NCBI RefSeq assembly: GCF_004363095.1
Contig: NZ_SNYO01000007.1
Span: 1 to 64,000, forward strand
Origin: Actinomycetospora succinea
GTDB lineage: Bacteria; Actinomycetota; Actinomycetes; Mycobacteriales; Pseudonocardiaceae
Direction: 5' to 3'
Length of the DNA: 64,000 nucleotides
Below the pieces are notes generated by a model that saw only the letters and a list, made by a program, of their open reading frames with translations, searched no databases and had not been told where the DNA came from. The translations under genes were made by a program, and so were the position numbers. Positions 17,248 through 28,499 of the stretch are shown piece by piece (position 1 is the stretch's first letter; each line of letters begins with the position of its first letter).

Positions 17248-18705
17248 CTAGTCCGTGAACGGGTCGTAGGTGATGCGGTCGAGCGGGACGCCGTCGACGA
17301 GGAGCGCCGACGCCGTCGCGCGGATCATGCTCGGCGAGCCCGACAGCAGGATGTCGTGGCGCGACCAGTCGCCGCCGCGCACCACGGCGTCGGGCAGCGT
17401 CCCGGGCTGGCTGCGCTCGTCGAGCGGGTCGTCCTCGCAGACCGGGGCGACGGCGAGCCAGGGGTGGTGCTCGGCGAGCTCGTGGAGCCGGTCGAGCACC
17501 GTGAGGTCCTCGGGCACGCGACCGCCGAGGAACACCGTGCACGGGCGCGGGCGGGTCCAGCGGGCCATGTCCTCGCAGAGCGCGAGCACGGGCGCGCCGC
17601 CGGTGCCGCCGGCGACCATGAGCACCTCGCGGGTGCTGCGCGGGTCGAGGCCCAGCCGCCCGGCGGGCGGGCCGAGGCGCCACCGGTCGCCCGGCGTCGC
17701 GTGCGCGACCATCGCCCGGCTCACCCAGCCGCCCTCGACGGCGCGCACGTGGAACTCGAGCAGCCCGTCGGGACGCGGCGCCGTGGCCGGGCTCAGCGGC
17801 CGCCACATCCGCGGGCGCTGGGGGATCTCCACGGTGAGGTACTGCCCCGCCCGGTGGGGCACCGGGGCGTCCGGCGCGACGTGCAGCACGGCGAGGTCCC
17901 AGCTCAGGCGCCGGTGGCCCACGACCGTGCCCTCGGCGACCGCCGGCGCGGCGGCGGCGCGGACCGCCTGCTCCATCGGGCCCGCCGCCAGCGAGAACGC
18001 GCGCACCCAGGCATGCTCGGTGGCCTCGTCCCAGGTGCGCCCGAACCGGCGCATCGCCCCGATCAGCGCGACCCCGAGCGCCTCGTACTGTTCGGCGCGC
18101 AGGCCCAGCGCGCGGTGCTCACGCACGAGCGGCTCAAGCATCGGGCGCAGCTCGCCGGGACGGTCGACGGTGCTCATCGGCAGCACGAGCGAGCGCAGCA
18201 GCCGGCGCGCCGGCTCGGTGACGCGCGCGGGGAACAGCGCGCGGGACTCCGGGGCGAGGCTGAACAGCAGCGCCGCGAACCAGTCGGCGAGCTCGTCGAC
18301 CTGCGGCTCGACCTCGGTCCACGTCTGCCGGACCCGGCGGGCGGCGTGCTGCTCCGGGGTCTCGTCCGCGCGGGCGGGCTCGGGCCGGGGCGGCGGCGCC
18401 GGAGTCGGAGTCGGGGTGGGCGCCGGTGGCTGCCGCACGACCGGGGGCGGCGCGGCGACGGTCTCCGGCGCGACGAGACGGCCGGGGCGCTGCGTCGTCG
18501 TGCCGGGCGCTTCGTTCGCGGACCCGTCCGGGGTGTCGTCGGGGGCCGCGTGGCGCCCGGGCCGCACGATCGGCGTCGTGGGCGGTGGCGGCACGGCGCG
18601 GACCGGGGCGAGGCGCCGCCCGCGACGGCTCGGCGAAGGCCCAGGGGTCCGCTCGGCGGCCGGACCGGAGGTCGGGTCCCCGGCGGACAGCGGCTCCGCG
18701 GACAT
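17248..18705 (-). CDS. Type II flavohemoglobin-like protein (globin plus FAD/NAD reductase)
   Basis: 485 residues: a disordered Pro/Arg-rich N-terminus of about 110 residues, a globin domain (about 120-250, likely proximal His in REHRALGLRAEQY), an FAD domain with RPLSPAT, and an NAD(P) domain with GGTGGAPVLALCEDMAR. In classical flavohemoglobins the FAD motif is RxYSxxS; Leu replaces Tyr here, which fits the type II group including Rv0385, the gene next to clpB in M. tuberculosis. Type I members detoxify NO; type II members have been linked to lactate oxidation, so a NO dioxygenase role should not be assumed. ATG 18705 is preferred over GTG 18765 because GAGGAGG lies upstream of it. Confidence 0.85.
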   Translation of the reverse strand: MSAEPLSAGDPTSGPAAERTPGPSPSRRGRRLAPVRAVPPPPTTPIVRPGRHAAPDDTPDGSANEAPGTTTQRPGRLVAPETVAAPPPVVRQPPAPTPTPTPAPPPRPEPARADETPEQHAARRVRQTWTEVEPQVDELADWFAALLFSLAPESRALFPARVTEPARRLLRSLVLPMSTVDRPGELRPMLEPLVREHRALGLRAEQYEALGVALIGAMRRFGRTWDEATEHAWVRAFSLAAGPMEQAVRAAAAPAVAEGTVVGHRRLSWDLAVLHVAPDAPVPHRAGQYLTVEIPQRPRMWRPLSPATAPRPDGLLEFHVRAVEGGWVSRAMVAHATPGDRWRLGPPAGRLGLDPRSTREVLMVAGGTGGAPVLALCEDMARWTRPRPCTVFLGGRVPEDLTVLDRLHELAEHHPWLAVAPVCEDDPLDERSQPGTLPDAVVRGGDWSRHDILLSGSPSMIRATASALLVDGVPLDRITYDPFTD

Positions 18706-18935
18706 GGACGACGTTCCTCCTCGGCCCCCCGGCGCACGGACCACGTACCCGCGCGACCGGACCACTATGACACCCCGTCAGCGATCGTCACGCAGGGTCC
18801 CCAACGCGGGCCCGTCGTCCGGCTCGCCACGTGCGCCGGACGGTGTGCGTACGCACGCTGAGCAGCGACGACGGTCCGATATGCGGCACTCCACCGTCGT
18901 TGCAGTGGGTGACCGGTCACCGTGACGAGTCGAAG

Positions 18936-18961
18936 GGAAGAAACCGCGCTCCCACAGAGTT
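18936..18961 (+). promoter_or_regulatory. SigH/SigR-type promoter match before clpB
   Basis: GGAAG (18936-18940), 18 bp, GTT (18959-18961). The last base of the -35 deviates from GGAAY. The GTT is also the first three bases of the HAIR, so HspR binding would directly cover the -10. Confidence 0.45.
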
Positions 18962-18979
18962 GAGCGAGATAGACTCAAG
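18959..18979. promoter_or_regulatory. HAIR operator before clpB
   Basis: GTTGAGC-N7-ACTCAAG matches the HspR consensus at 12 of 14 fixed positions and lies 62 bp before the clpB start codon. Confidence 0.9.
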
Positions 18980-19041
18980 TCAGGACCGCGGCGGCTGGTG
19001 GGCCGCCCGTCCGCACCCGTACGCAGCGCAGGAGGAACCGC

Positions 19042-21633
<2,592 letters not shown>

Positions 21634-21649
21634 GGTCCCGAGCCGTTCT

Positions 21650-21700
21650 GAGCGAAGGGCCCCTTCGATCGACGAGTTCGATCGAAGGGGTCCTTCGCTC
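21650..21700. terminator. Bidirectional terminator hairpin 1 after clpB
   Basis: Arms 21650-21672 and 21678-21700 pair over 23 bases with a single G-T wobble and a five-base loop. It sits 17 bp after the clpB stop, between convergent genes. Confidence 0.85.
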
Positions 21701-21736
21701 GTTGTGGGAGCCGGCGCCGGCGGGCCGCGCGTTCTG

Positions 21737-21783
21737 GCGAAGGGCGCCCCTCGCCCGTCTAGGCGATCGAAGGTGCCCTTCGC
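21737..21783. terminator. Hairpin 2 between clpB and the flavoenzyme
   Basis: GCGAAGGGCGCC (21737-21748) pairs with GGTGCCCTTCGC (21772-21783); an inner TCGCC/GGCGA pair (21751-21755, 21762-21766) extends the stem. It shares the GCGAAGGGC arm with hairpin 1 and probably terminates the minus-strand gene that ends at 21800. Confidence 0.7.
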
Positions 21784-21799
21784 TCAGAAACCGGGCGAG

Positions 21800-23182
21800 T
21801 CAGTGCCGGGTCGCCGCTGCCGTGAGGACGCCGTCCGGGTCGTAGGTGCGGGCGATGGCGTCGAGACGGGCGGTGTGCGCGCCGAACACCGCGTCGCGGT
21901 CGGCGTCCTCGTCGAGGCCGGCGAAGTTGACGTAGACGCCGCCGGTCGCGGACGGGGTGAGCCGGTCCCACGCCCGGCGGGCCCAGCCGATCGCGGCGTC
22001 GTCGTCGGCCGGGTCGGACCAGCCGGCGTCGATGCTGACGTTGAACCGGGCCCGGCGGTGGGCGAACGCCGTCTCGTCGTCGCCGACCGCGGCGACCGCG
22101 CCGCCGAGGGTGCGGACGACCGCGATGCACTGCGGGGTCGGGCGCCCCTCGCCGCACGCGACGACGGCCTCGGCCGCCGCGTCGGTGAGCTCCTCCAGGA
22201 AGTGCGACTTGAAGAAGTAGCGGTTCCCGGCCGGGAAGAGCGGGTCGAGGGCGGACTGGCTCGCCGTGTAGTCGGTGATCGCCGTGGCGTCCATCAGCGG
22301 GGTGCCGAGGCGGGCCAGCGGTGCGAGCACCGCGAGCCCCTCGTCGGCCGGGCCCGCGTACAGCCCGGCGACGGCGATCACCGGCATCCCGTGCATCTCG
22401 GCGGGGATCGCCGGGTCGGGGGGCACGCTCCAGATCGCGTACTCCGGCGAGACCGTGTCCGGCATGCGGGGCACGAGGTCGCGCCAGGCGTCCAGCACGG
22501 CGGCGGCCTGGTCGTACGGGTAGAGCACGAGCGCGCTCGCCACCTGCGGGCCCAGCGGCCGCAGCGCGAACTCCATCGTCGTCACGACGCCGATGCCGCG
22601 CCCGCCGCCGCGCACCGCCCAGAAGAGGTCCGCGTGCTCGGTGGCGCTCGCGGTGCGCGCGACCCCGTCCGCGGTGACGATCTCCACCGCGCGCAGGGCG
22701 TCGCAGCTCAGGCCGTACGCCCGCTGCAGGGCGCCGATCCCGCCGCCGAGGGTCAGGCCGGCGACGCCGGTCTCGGACACCTCGCCGCCGGCGACGACGA
22801 GGCCGTGGCGCTGGGTGGCGGCGTTGACGTCGGACCAGCGCGCGCCGGCACCGACCCGCGCGGTGCGGGCCGCCGCGTCGACGGTCACCTCGGTCATCCC
22901 CGACAGGTCGATCACCAGGCCGTCGTCGCAGACGGCGCTGCCCGCGACCTGGTGGCCGCCCCCGCGGATGCTCACGACCGGACGGTGCCGACGGGCCACG
23001 GCGAGCGCGGCGACCACGTCGGTCACGTCGCGGCAGCGGGCGATGACCAGGGGATGGCGGTCGATGAGGCCGTTCCAGACCCGGCGGGCCTCTTCGTAGC
23101 GGTGGTCGGTGCGGTCGATGACGTCGCCGGTGATCTCCGCGCGCAGCGCGGCGACGAGGGTCCGGTCCGGGGTGATGGTCAT
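21800..23182 (-). CDS. FAD-linked oxidoreductase, berberine-bridge-enzyme type
   Basis: 460 residues. The FAD-binding domain has SIRGGGHQVAG, in which H77 is the expected 8-alpha-histidyl FAD attachment. The motif that would supply a second, cysteinyl bond reads GVAGLTLGGGIG with no Cys, so only single covalent attachment is predicted. A BBE C-terminal segment (VYVNFAGLDEDADR) completes the fold. Such enzymes oxidise alcohols, sugars or natural-product intermediates. ATG 23182 has AGGAG seven bases upstream. It lies 26 bp downstream of the small monooxygenase gene and is probably co-transcribed with it from the promoter region shared with the SARP gene at 23631. Confidence 0.88.
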   Translation of the reverse strand: MTITPDRTLVAALRAEITGDVIDRTDHRYEEARRVWNGLIDRHPLVIARCRDVTDVVAALAVARRHRPVVSIRGGGHQVAGSAVCDDGLVIDLSGMTEVTVDAAARTARVGAGARWSDVNAATQRHGLVVAGGEVSETGVAGLTLGGGIGALQRAYGLSCDALRAVEIVTADGVARTASATEHADLFWAVRGGGRGIGVVTTMEFALRPLGPQVASALVLYPYDQAAAVLDAWRDLVPRMPDTVSPEYAIWSVPPDPAIPAEMHGMPVIAVAGLYAGPADEGLAVLAPLARLGTPLMDATAITDYTASQSALDPLFPAGNRYFFKSHFLEELTDAAAEAVVACGEGRPTPQCIAVVRTLGGAVAAVGDDETAFAHRRARFNVSIDAGWSDPADDDAAIGWARRAWDRLTPSATGGVYVNFAGLDEDADRDAVFGAHTARLDAIARTYDPDGVLTAAATRH

Positions 23183-23208
23183 GGCGTGCTCCTGGAGGGT
23201 CGGGGTGG

Positions 23209-23499
23209 TCAGGCGTGGGTGAGGGCGCCGAGGGACTCGTCCACGTCCCAGCCGCGGACCTCGAGGTCGGCGAACGCCGGGTGGCGGCGCAGGCCGTCGA
23301 CGAGCGGGCCGTCGCGGTACGCCTCGGCGGCGGCGCGGTCGGTGAAGAGGTAGAAGCCGCCGTGGTGGGACCCGTTGACCAGCCAGGTCTTGGCGACGAA
23401 CCCGGGGACGGTGCGCAGCGCCTCGGCGAAGGCGACGGCGCCGTCGCGGGTCTGTTCGGCCGGGGCGGACGAGGTGAACGTGATGTGCAGGGCGTACAT
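23209..23499 (-). CDS. YdhR-like monooxygenase (dimeric alpha-beta barrel)
   Basis: 96 residues. The sequence pattern LHITFTSSAP, PGFVAKTWLVN and GGFYLFTDRAAAEAYRDGP is that of the YdhR/ABM-like ferredoxin-fold family, which includes cofactor-free quinone-forming monooxygenases. ATG at 23499 is the natural family start. Divergent from the SARP gene at 23631, with a SARP-box-like triplet in the shared 131-bp region, and upstream of the BBE-type flavoenzyme: the pair could act on one aromatic substrate. Confidence 0.85.
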   Translation of the reverse strand: MYALHITFTSSAPAEQTRDGAVAFAEALRTVPGFVAKTWLVNGSHHGGFYLFTDRAAAEAYRDGPLVDGLRRHPAFADLEVRGWDVDESLGALTHA

Positions 23500-23567
23500 G
23501 GTGGGTGCTCCGGTGGTCGCGGTGCGTGTCGGCCGGACGGTCCGACGCCGGGAACTCTGGGCCGATC

Positions 23568-23596
23568 GGCTGGCACGCCCCTTGCACGTCGCTGAC
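23568..23596 (+). promoter_or_regulatory. SARP-box triplet between monooxygenase and SARP genes
   Basis: Heptamers GGCTGGC (23568), CCCTTGC (23579) and CGCTGAC (23590) repeat with an exact 11-bp period. Seven bases after the last is CATGCT, a possible -10 (23604-23609). SARP regulators bind direct heptamers with 4-bp gaps about 8 bp before the -10. Confidence 0.6.
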
Positions 23597-23630
23597 AGCC
23601 CGGCATGCTCATCACGGGGAGTGGTGCCGG

Positions 23631-26480
23631 GTGGGCGACGTCGAGCGGGGCGCACGCGTCGGCGTCGACGTGCTCGGGCCGCTGCGGCTCGCCGTCGACG
23701 GCGCCGCGGTGGACGTGCGCGGGCCCAAGCGCCGCGCCGTGCTGGCCCTGCTGGGGCTGGCCGAGGGCCGCACCGTCACCGTCGAGCAGCTGGTGGACGC
23801 CCTGTGGCCGGACGACCCGCCGGAGTCCGCGCGCGCCACCGTCCACAGCCACGTCTCCCGGCTGCGCGCCGACCTCGGCCCGGCGGGCGGGCCCTGCCTG
23901 ACCACCGACGACGGCGGCTACCGCCTCCACCTCGCCGAGGGCGGCCTCGACCTGCGGCGCGTCCGCGCGCTGCGCGACCTCGCCCGGGCCACCGACGACC
24001 CGGCCACGGCCGTGGGGCTCCTGCGCGAGGCCCGGGCCGCGTGGCGGGGCACGGCGCTCGCCGACCTCGCCGACGTGCCCCCGCTGCGCGCGGTGGCGCA
24101 GGCAGCCCGCGAGCTCTGGCGCGACGTCACCGACCGCCTCGCCGCCGCCCTGATCGCCACCGGCGCGGCGGAGCAGGCGCTGGAGCCCGCGGGCGACGCC
24201 CTCGCGGACGACCCGCTGTGCGAGCCCGCGGTCCTGCTGCTCGTGCGGGCGCAGGCGGCCACCGGCCAGGCGCCGCGGGCCCTGCAGACCGCGCGGGAGT
24301 ACCGGGCGCGGCTCGCCGACGAGACGGGGCTGGATCCCTCGCCGGCCCTCGCCGCGCTGGAGAGCGAGGTCGCGGCGGGCGAGGTGGTGCCGGCGCCTCG
24401 CGTGTCACCGGAGACCCGACTCGGCCTGCACGGCCGGGACCGCGAGCTGGCGGCGACCGAACGGCTGCTCGCCAGCGAGCGGCTGGTCACCGTGGTCGGG
24501 GCCGGCGGCGTCGGGAAGACGCGCCTGGCGCGCGAGCTCGCCCGCCGTTCCCCCGGCGCCGCGACGCTGCTGCTCGCGCCGGTCACCGACCCTGCCGGCG
24601 TCCCCCACGCGCTGGCCGACGCGCTGCGCCTGCACACCGGCACCGGCGACGTCCTGCGCGCGTGCCTCGACGTGCTCGCCGGGACCCCGCGGCTCGTGGT
24701 GCTGGACAACTGCGAGCACCTGCTCGACGCGGTCCGCGAGCTCGCCGGTGCGCTGCTCGAGCACTGTCCGGCGACCACGCTGCTCGCCACGAGCCGCGAG
24801 CCGCTCGGGCTGGGCGAGGAGGCCGTCGTCCGCCTCGCGCCGCTCGCGACACCCGGGGCGGTGTCGGCGGGGTCGGCGGACCTGGCGGCGGTGCCCGCGG
24901 TCGCCGTCTTCCTCGACCGCGCCCGCCGGGTGCGCCCGGACCTCGCGTTCGGGCCCGACGAGCTGCGCGACGTCGCCGAGATCGTGCGCCGCCTGGAGGG
25001 CCTGCCCCTGGCCATCGAGCTGGCCGCGGGCCGGCTGCCGACGTTCGCGCCCGCCGCGCTCGCGGCCCGCCTCGACCGCTCGCTGGACCTGCTCGGCAGC
25101 CGGGCCCTGCACGAGCGCCACCGCACCCTGCGGGCGACCGTGGCGTGGTCCTACGACCTGCTCGGCGTCGACGAGCAGCGCCTCTTCCGGCACCTCGCCG
25201 TGTTCGCCGACGGCGTCGACCTCACCGCCGTGGAGACGACGGCGGCGGCACTCGGGCTCGGCGGCGACGCCGGTGACCTGCTCGCGCGGCTGGTCGACGC
25301 CTCGATGGTCGAGGCCGTGCCCGACCCCGCCGGGCGCACCCGCTACCGCATCCTGGAGACGCTGCGCGCCTTCGGGCGCGACGAGCTGGTGGCCGCCGGA
25401 GAGGACGACGCCGCCGACGCGCTGCTGGTGGCCTGGGCCGTCGAGCTCGCGGGCTGGGCGCAGCGGACCGCGCGGACCGCCGACGAGGCGGCCGTCGACC
25501 GGACGCTGCGCCGGGAGCAGGGCAACCTCCGCGCGGCCTGGCGCCTGGCCCGCAGCCGCGGCGACCTCGACGCGGCCGTGGCCGTGATCGTCCTGCTCGT
25601 CGAGGCCGCGACCTGGCGCGACCTGGTGGAGATCCGCGGGTGGGCCACCGAGCTGCTCGACGACCCGGCGCTGGCCGGGCACCCGGAGGAGGGCCAGGTG
25701 TGGGCAGCGGCCGCCCAGGACGCCTACATGCGCGCCGACGCCCGCCGCGCCGACCGGCTCGCGCACACCGGCCTGGAGCGCCCCGCCGGGGTCGAGGGGC
25801 GGCGGTTCAACCGGTCGGTGCTCGCGCAGGTCGCGCTCACGCTCGGGGACTGGGAGGCCGCCGTGGACCACGACGTCGCGGCCCGCGCGCTGGCCACCGG
25901 CCCGGTGCCGCAGCCCGGGGTCGGCGCGCTGGGCGCCCTCTACGCCGGCGACCCGGCGCGGGCCCGCGCGCTGGTCGCCCGCATCCCCACCGGCGACGTG
26001 CCGACCCTGCGCGGGCTCGCCGCGTACGTCACCGCGGAGATCGACAGCGTCGAGGACCGGGTCGACGCCGCCGCGGACGGCTACGCGACCGCGATCGCGC
26101 TGGCCCGCGCGGTGGGGTCGACGTTCCTCGAGGCGATCGCCGCGGTCGGCCTCGCGTCGCTGCGGTCGCGGGTGGGCCACCTCGCGGCCGCCCTGCGCGG
26201 CTACCGCGACGTGATCGACCACTGGGCCGAGGGCGGCAACTGGGGCCATCAGTGGGTCACCCTGCGCAACCTGGCCGTGCTGCTGCGGACCCTCGACGAC
26301 CACGCCACGGCCGACCTCCTCGACGCCGCCGCCGACCGCGCCCCGGACGCCCCGGACCCGCCGGGCGGGCGCGGTGTCCCGGACCCCGCCGCCCCGGACC
26401 GCGACCGGGCGCTCGCCCTCGCCCGCGACGCCCTCGCGCGCCACCTCGCCGGCAGTGACAGCGGCGTGCACGCGCGCTGA
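23631..26480 (+). CDS. AfsR-type regulator 1 (SARP, NB-ARC ATPase, TPR)
   Basis: 949 residues. OmpR-like DNA-binding domain (about 5-95), bacterial transcriptional activator (BTAD) domain (about 95-245, ending YRARLADETGLDPSPAL), then an NB-ARC/STAND ATPase with Walker A GAGGVGKTRLA (about 289-299) and LVVLDNCEHLLD, followed by helical TPR-like repeats (about 620-930). Such proteins activate secondary-metabolism genes upon ATP-dependent assembly. The GTG at 23631 gives the usual N-terminus; GGGGAG lies about ten bases upstream. Heptamer triplets lie before this gene and, overlapping its stop, before the next operon. Confidence 0.9.
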   Translation: MGDVERGARVGVDVLGPLRLAVDGAAVDVRGPKRRAVLALLGLAEGRTVTVEQLVDALWPDDPPESARATVHSHVSRLRADLGPAGGPCLTTDDGGYRLHLAEGGLDLRRVRALRDLARATDDPATAVGLLREARAAWRGTALADLADVPPLRAVAQAARELWRDVTDRLAAALIATGAAEQALEPAGDALADDPLCEPAVLLLVRAQAATGQAPRALQTAREYRARLADETGLDPSPALAALESEVAAGEVVPAPRVSPETRLGLHGRDRELAATERLLASERLVTVVGAGGVGKTRLARELARRSPGAATLLLAPVTDPAGVPHALADALRLHTGTGDVLRACLDVLAGTPRLVVLDNCEHLLDAVRELAGALLEHCPATTLLATSREPLGLGEEAVVRLAPLATPGAVSAGSADLAAVPAVAVFLDRARRVRPDLAFGPDELRDVAEIVRRLEGLPLAIELAAGRLPTFAPAALAARLDRSLDLLGSRALHERHRTLRATVAWSYDLLGVDEQRLFRHLAVFADGVDLTAVETTAAALGLGGDAGDLLARLVDASMVEAVPDPAGRTRYRILETLRAFGRDELVAAGEDDAADALLVAWAVELAGWAQRTARTADEAAVDRTLRREQGNLRAAWRLARSRGDLDAAVAVIVLLVEAATWRDLVEIRGWATELLDDPALAGHPEEGQVWAAAAQDAYMRADARRADRLAHTGLERPAGVEGRRFNRSVLAQVALTLGDWEAAVDHDVAARALATGPVPQPGVGALGALYAGDPARARALVARIPTGDVPTLRGLAAYVTAEIDSVEDRVDAAADGYATAIALARAVGSTFLEAIAAVGLASLRSRVGHLAAALRGYRDVIDHWAEGGNWGHQWVTLRNLAVLLRTLDDHATADLLDAAADRAPDAPDPPGGRGVPDPAAPDRDRALALARDALARHLAGSDSGVHAR

Positions 26481-26481
26481 C
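26453..26481 (+). promoter_or_regulatory. SARP-box triplet before the PIG-L/MFS operon
   Basis: CAGTGAC (26453), GCGTGCA (26464) and CGCTGAC (26475) have the same 11-bp period. Outer units are good, the middle one weak. TGCACG-NN-CGCTGACAG recurs almost identically at 23583-23598. The site overlaps the stop codon of the SARP gene. Confidence 0.55.
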
Positions 26482-26538
26482 AGGACCCGGCCCGACCCTC
26501 GACGGCGTCACCGACCGACGCCGAGCGAGGAGAGCGCC

Positions 26539-27318
26539 ATGACCATCACGACGAGCACCCGCACCGACCCCGTCGTCCGCACCGTCGACGCCGTGCACCG
26601 GCTCGGCACGATCGTCGGCGTCTGGGCGCATCCCGACGACGAGGTGTACCTGTCCGGCGGGCTCATGGCGGCCGCCGCGGCGCGCGGTCAGCGGGTCGTC
26701 GTCGTGACCGCCACCCGCGGCGAGCACGGCACCGACGACCCGGGCACCTGGCCGCCCGCACGGCTCGCCGCGCGGCGGTCCCAGGAGATCGTCGACAGCA
26801 TGGCCGCGCTGCACGACGCCGTCGAGCACCGCTTCCTCGGCGACGCCCGCGGCCGCTGTCACCTCGACGGATCCCTGCGCGGCGACCCCGGCGCGGACAC
26901 CGTCGACGAGCTCGCGGGCGTCCTCGCCGACGTCGCCCCGGACACCGTCCTGACGTTCGGGCCCGACGGGCTCACCGGGCACGGCGATCACCGCGCGGTG
27001 TCGGCGTGGACCGACCGGGCCGTGCGGCAGCTCGCCGGCGCGTCGCCACGCGTGCTGCACGCCTGCGTCACCGCCCGCTGGGTCGAGCGGTTCGGCGAGT
27101 TCGTCGAGCCCATGGACGACGGCGACGACGCGTTCGCGCCCGTCCCGTCCGAGCACCTGGCGGTCGAGCTCGAGCTCGGCGGCGACGTCCTCGCGCGCAA
27201 GGTCGCCGCGCTGCGCGCCCAGTCGACCCAGACGGCGTCGCTCGAGGCGGCGCTCGGGTCCGCGCGCTACGAGGACTCCGTCGCCGGCGAGTACTTCCGC
27301 CCGGCGGGTCGGTCGTGA
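26539..27318 (+). CDS. PIG-L/LmbE family deacetylase
   Basis: 259 residues. AHPDDE (A30-E35) is the zinc-binding motif of GlcNAc-PI de-N-acetylases, and GHGDHRAVS supplies the distal His ligand. Relatives deacetylate GlcNAc-inositol (MshB), mycothiol conjugates (Mca) or sugar-decorated natural products. The sequence does not tell which; a separate mycothiol gene would be expected elsewhere. GCGAGGAG precedes the ATG. The stop overlaps the MFS start (GTGA), so export of the product or substrate is likely coupled. Confidence 0.9.
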   Translation: MTITTSTRTDPVVRTVDAVHRLGTIVGVWAHPDDEVYLSGGLMAAAAARGQRVVVVTATRGEHGTDDPGTWPPARLAARRSQEIVDSMAALHDAVEHRFLGDARGRCHLDGSLRGDPGADTVDELAGVLADVAPDTVLTFGPDGLTGHGDHRAVSAWTDRAVRQLAGASPRVLHACVTARWVERFGEFVEPMDDGDDAFAPVPSEHLAVELELGGDVLARKVAALRAQSTQTASLEAALGSARYEDSVAGEYFRPAGRS

Positions 27319-28499
27319 GGACCGCGACGGCGGGCCCGGGCCGGCTGCTGGCGGTTACGGTGGCCGCCACCGGCGTGGGCCTCGGCCTCGCCACCGGCAC
27401 CGGTCCGCTCGTGGGGCCGGTGGCCGCGGAGTTCGGGGTCGCGCGCGGCGCCGTCGCCGTGATGCTGGCGGCGACCCTCGCGGCGACGCTCGGGCTCGGC
27501 GTCGTCACCGGCCCGTGGAGCCAGCGCCACGGGGCGCGGCCGCTCGTCGTGCTCGCCGCCGCGGCGATCCCGGCAGGCCTGCTCGTGCTCGCCGTCGCCG
27601 GGTCGTTCCCGGTGGCGGCCGCAGGGTTCGCCCTCGGGGTCGGCGGCGGCGCGGGATGCCTGTTCGTGCCCCTGCAGACCGCGGTCGCCGCGGTGATCGA
27701 GCGTCATCGCGCGGCGGCACTCGTGGTCGCCTCGGCGGGCGCGGGGCTCGCGACCGTCGTCACCCCGCCGGCGACGGTCGCGCTCGTCGGCGCGCTCGGG
27801 GTCCGCGGCGCGGCGGTGGTGCTCGCGGTGGTGGCCGCAGTCGTCGTCGGCGCCTGCGTGCCGGCGGTGCCGAGCGGGCGCCAGGACGCGACGGCGGGCG
27901 CCACGGGTCTGCGCACCGTGCTGGCCGAACCGGCCTTCCGGCGCTTCGTGCTCGGTGCCGTCGGCGTCTGTGCGGCGATGTTCGTGCCGTTCGTGCACCT
28001 GGCCTCGTTCGCGACGATGCGCGGGGTCGGCCTCGCGACCGGTGCCATGCTGGTCGCCGTGGCGGGGGCGGCGAGCCTGCTCGCGCGCCTCGCGGCCGTG
28101 CCGGCCGTCGCCCGGTGGGGCGCGTGGCCGGTGTGCCGGGTGGGCGCGGTCGGGCTGACCGTGAGCGTGGCCGGCTGGCTGCTCGCGGACGGCCGGATGG
28201 CGGGGCTCGCCGCGTTCGCCGTCGTGTTCGGGGGCGCGCACGGCGCCTACGTCGGGGTGAGCGGCGCGGCGGCCGCGGAGCTCTTCGGTGTGGCCGACTT
28301 CGGGCTGCGGCTCGGGGTCATGCACCTCGCGGCGGCGGCCGGCGGGCTGCTCGGTCCGGCGGTGGCGGGCCTCGCCGCCGACGCGGCCGGGAGCCCGACG
28401 GCGGGGATCGCGGTGGCGGTGGCCTGCGGTGTCGCGGGGTGCGCGGTGTTCCTGTGCGCCGGGGTCACAGCGAGCGGGCCAGCGCGAGCGCCTCGGTGA
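27315..28499 (+). CDS. Major facilitator superfamily transporter
   Basis: 394 residues with about 12 hydrophobic helices. The R-H-G-A-R-P loop between helices 2 and 3 (SQRHGARPLV) fits the MFS motif-A region. The nearest familiar group is the YbfB/OFA-like monocarboxylate/efflux class, but the substrate cannot be read. Translationally coupled to the deacetylase. Its 3' end overlaps the convergent SARP gene by 35 bp. Confidence 0.85.
   Translation: MRTATAGPGRLLAVTVAATGVGLGLATGTGPLVGPVAAEFGVARGAVAVMLAATLAATLGLGVVTGPWSQRHGARPLVVLAAAAIPAGLLVLAVAGSFPVAAAGFALGVGGGAGCLFVPLQTAVAAVIERHRAAALVVASAGAGLATVVTPPATVALVGALGVRGAAVVLAVVAAVVVGACVPAVPSGRQDATAGATGLRTVLAEPAFRRFVLGAVGVCAAMFVPFVHLASFATMRGVGLATGAMLVAVAGAASLLARLAAVPAVARWGAWPVCRVGAVGLTVSVAGWLLADGRMAGLAAFAVVFGGAHGAYVGVSGAAAAELFGVADFGLRLGVMHLAAAAGGLLGPAVAGLAADAAGSPTAGIAVAVACGVAGCAVFLCAGVTASGPARAPR

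Larger units (their letters stand above)
18706..19041. other. Divergent control region of flavohemoglobin-like gene and clpB
   Basis: These 336 bp contain a 12-bp perfect palindrome GTGCGTACGCAC (18845-18856), a SigH-type promoter match and a HAIR operator close to clpB. No gene is apparent. Confidence 0.6.

Noticed and set aside
23505-23630. Upstream extension of the first SARP to 23505
   Set aside because: The extra 42 residues have no family similarity and would cover the divergent promoter region and SARP box.
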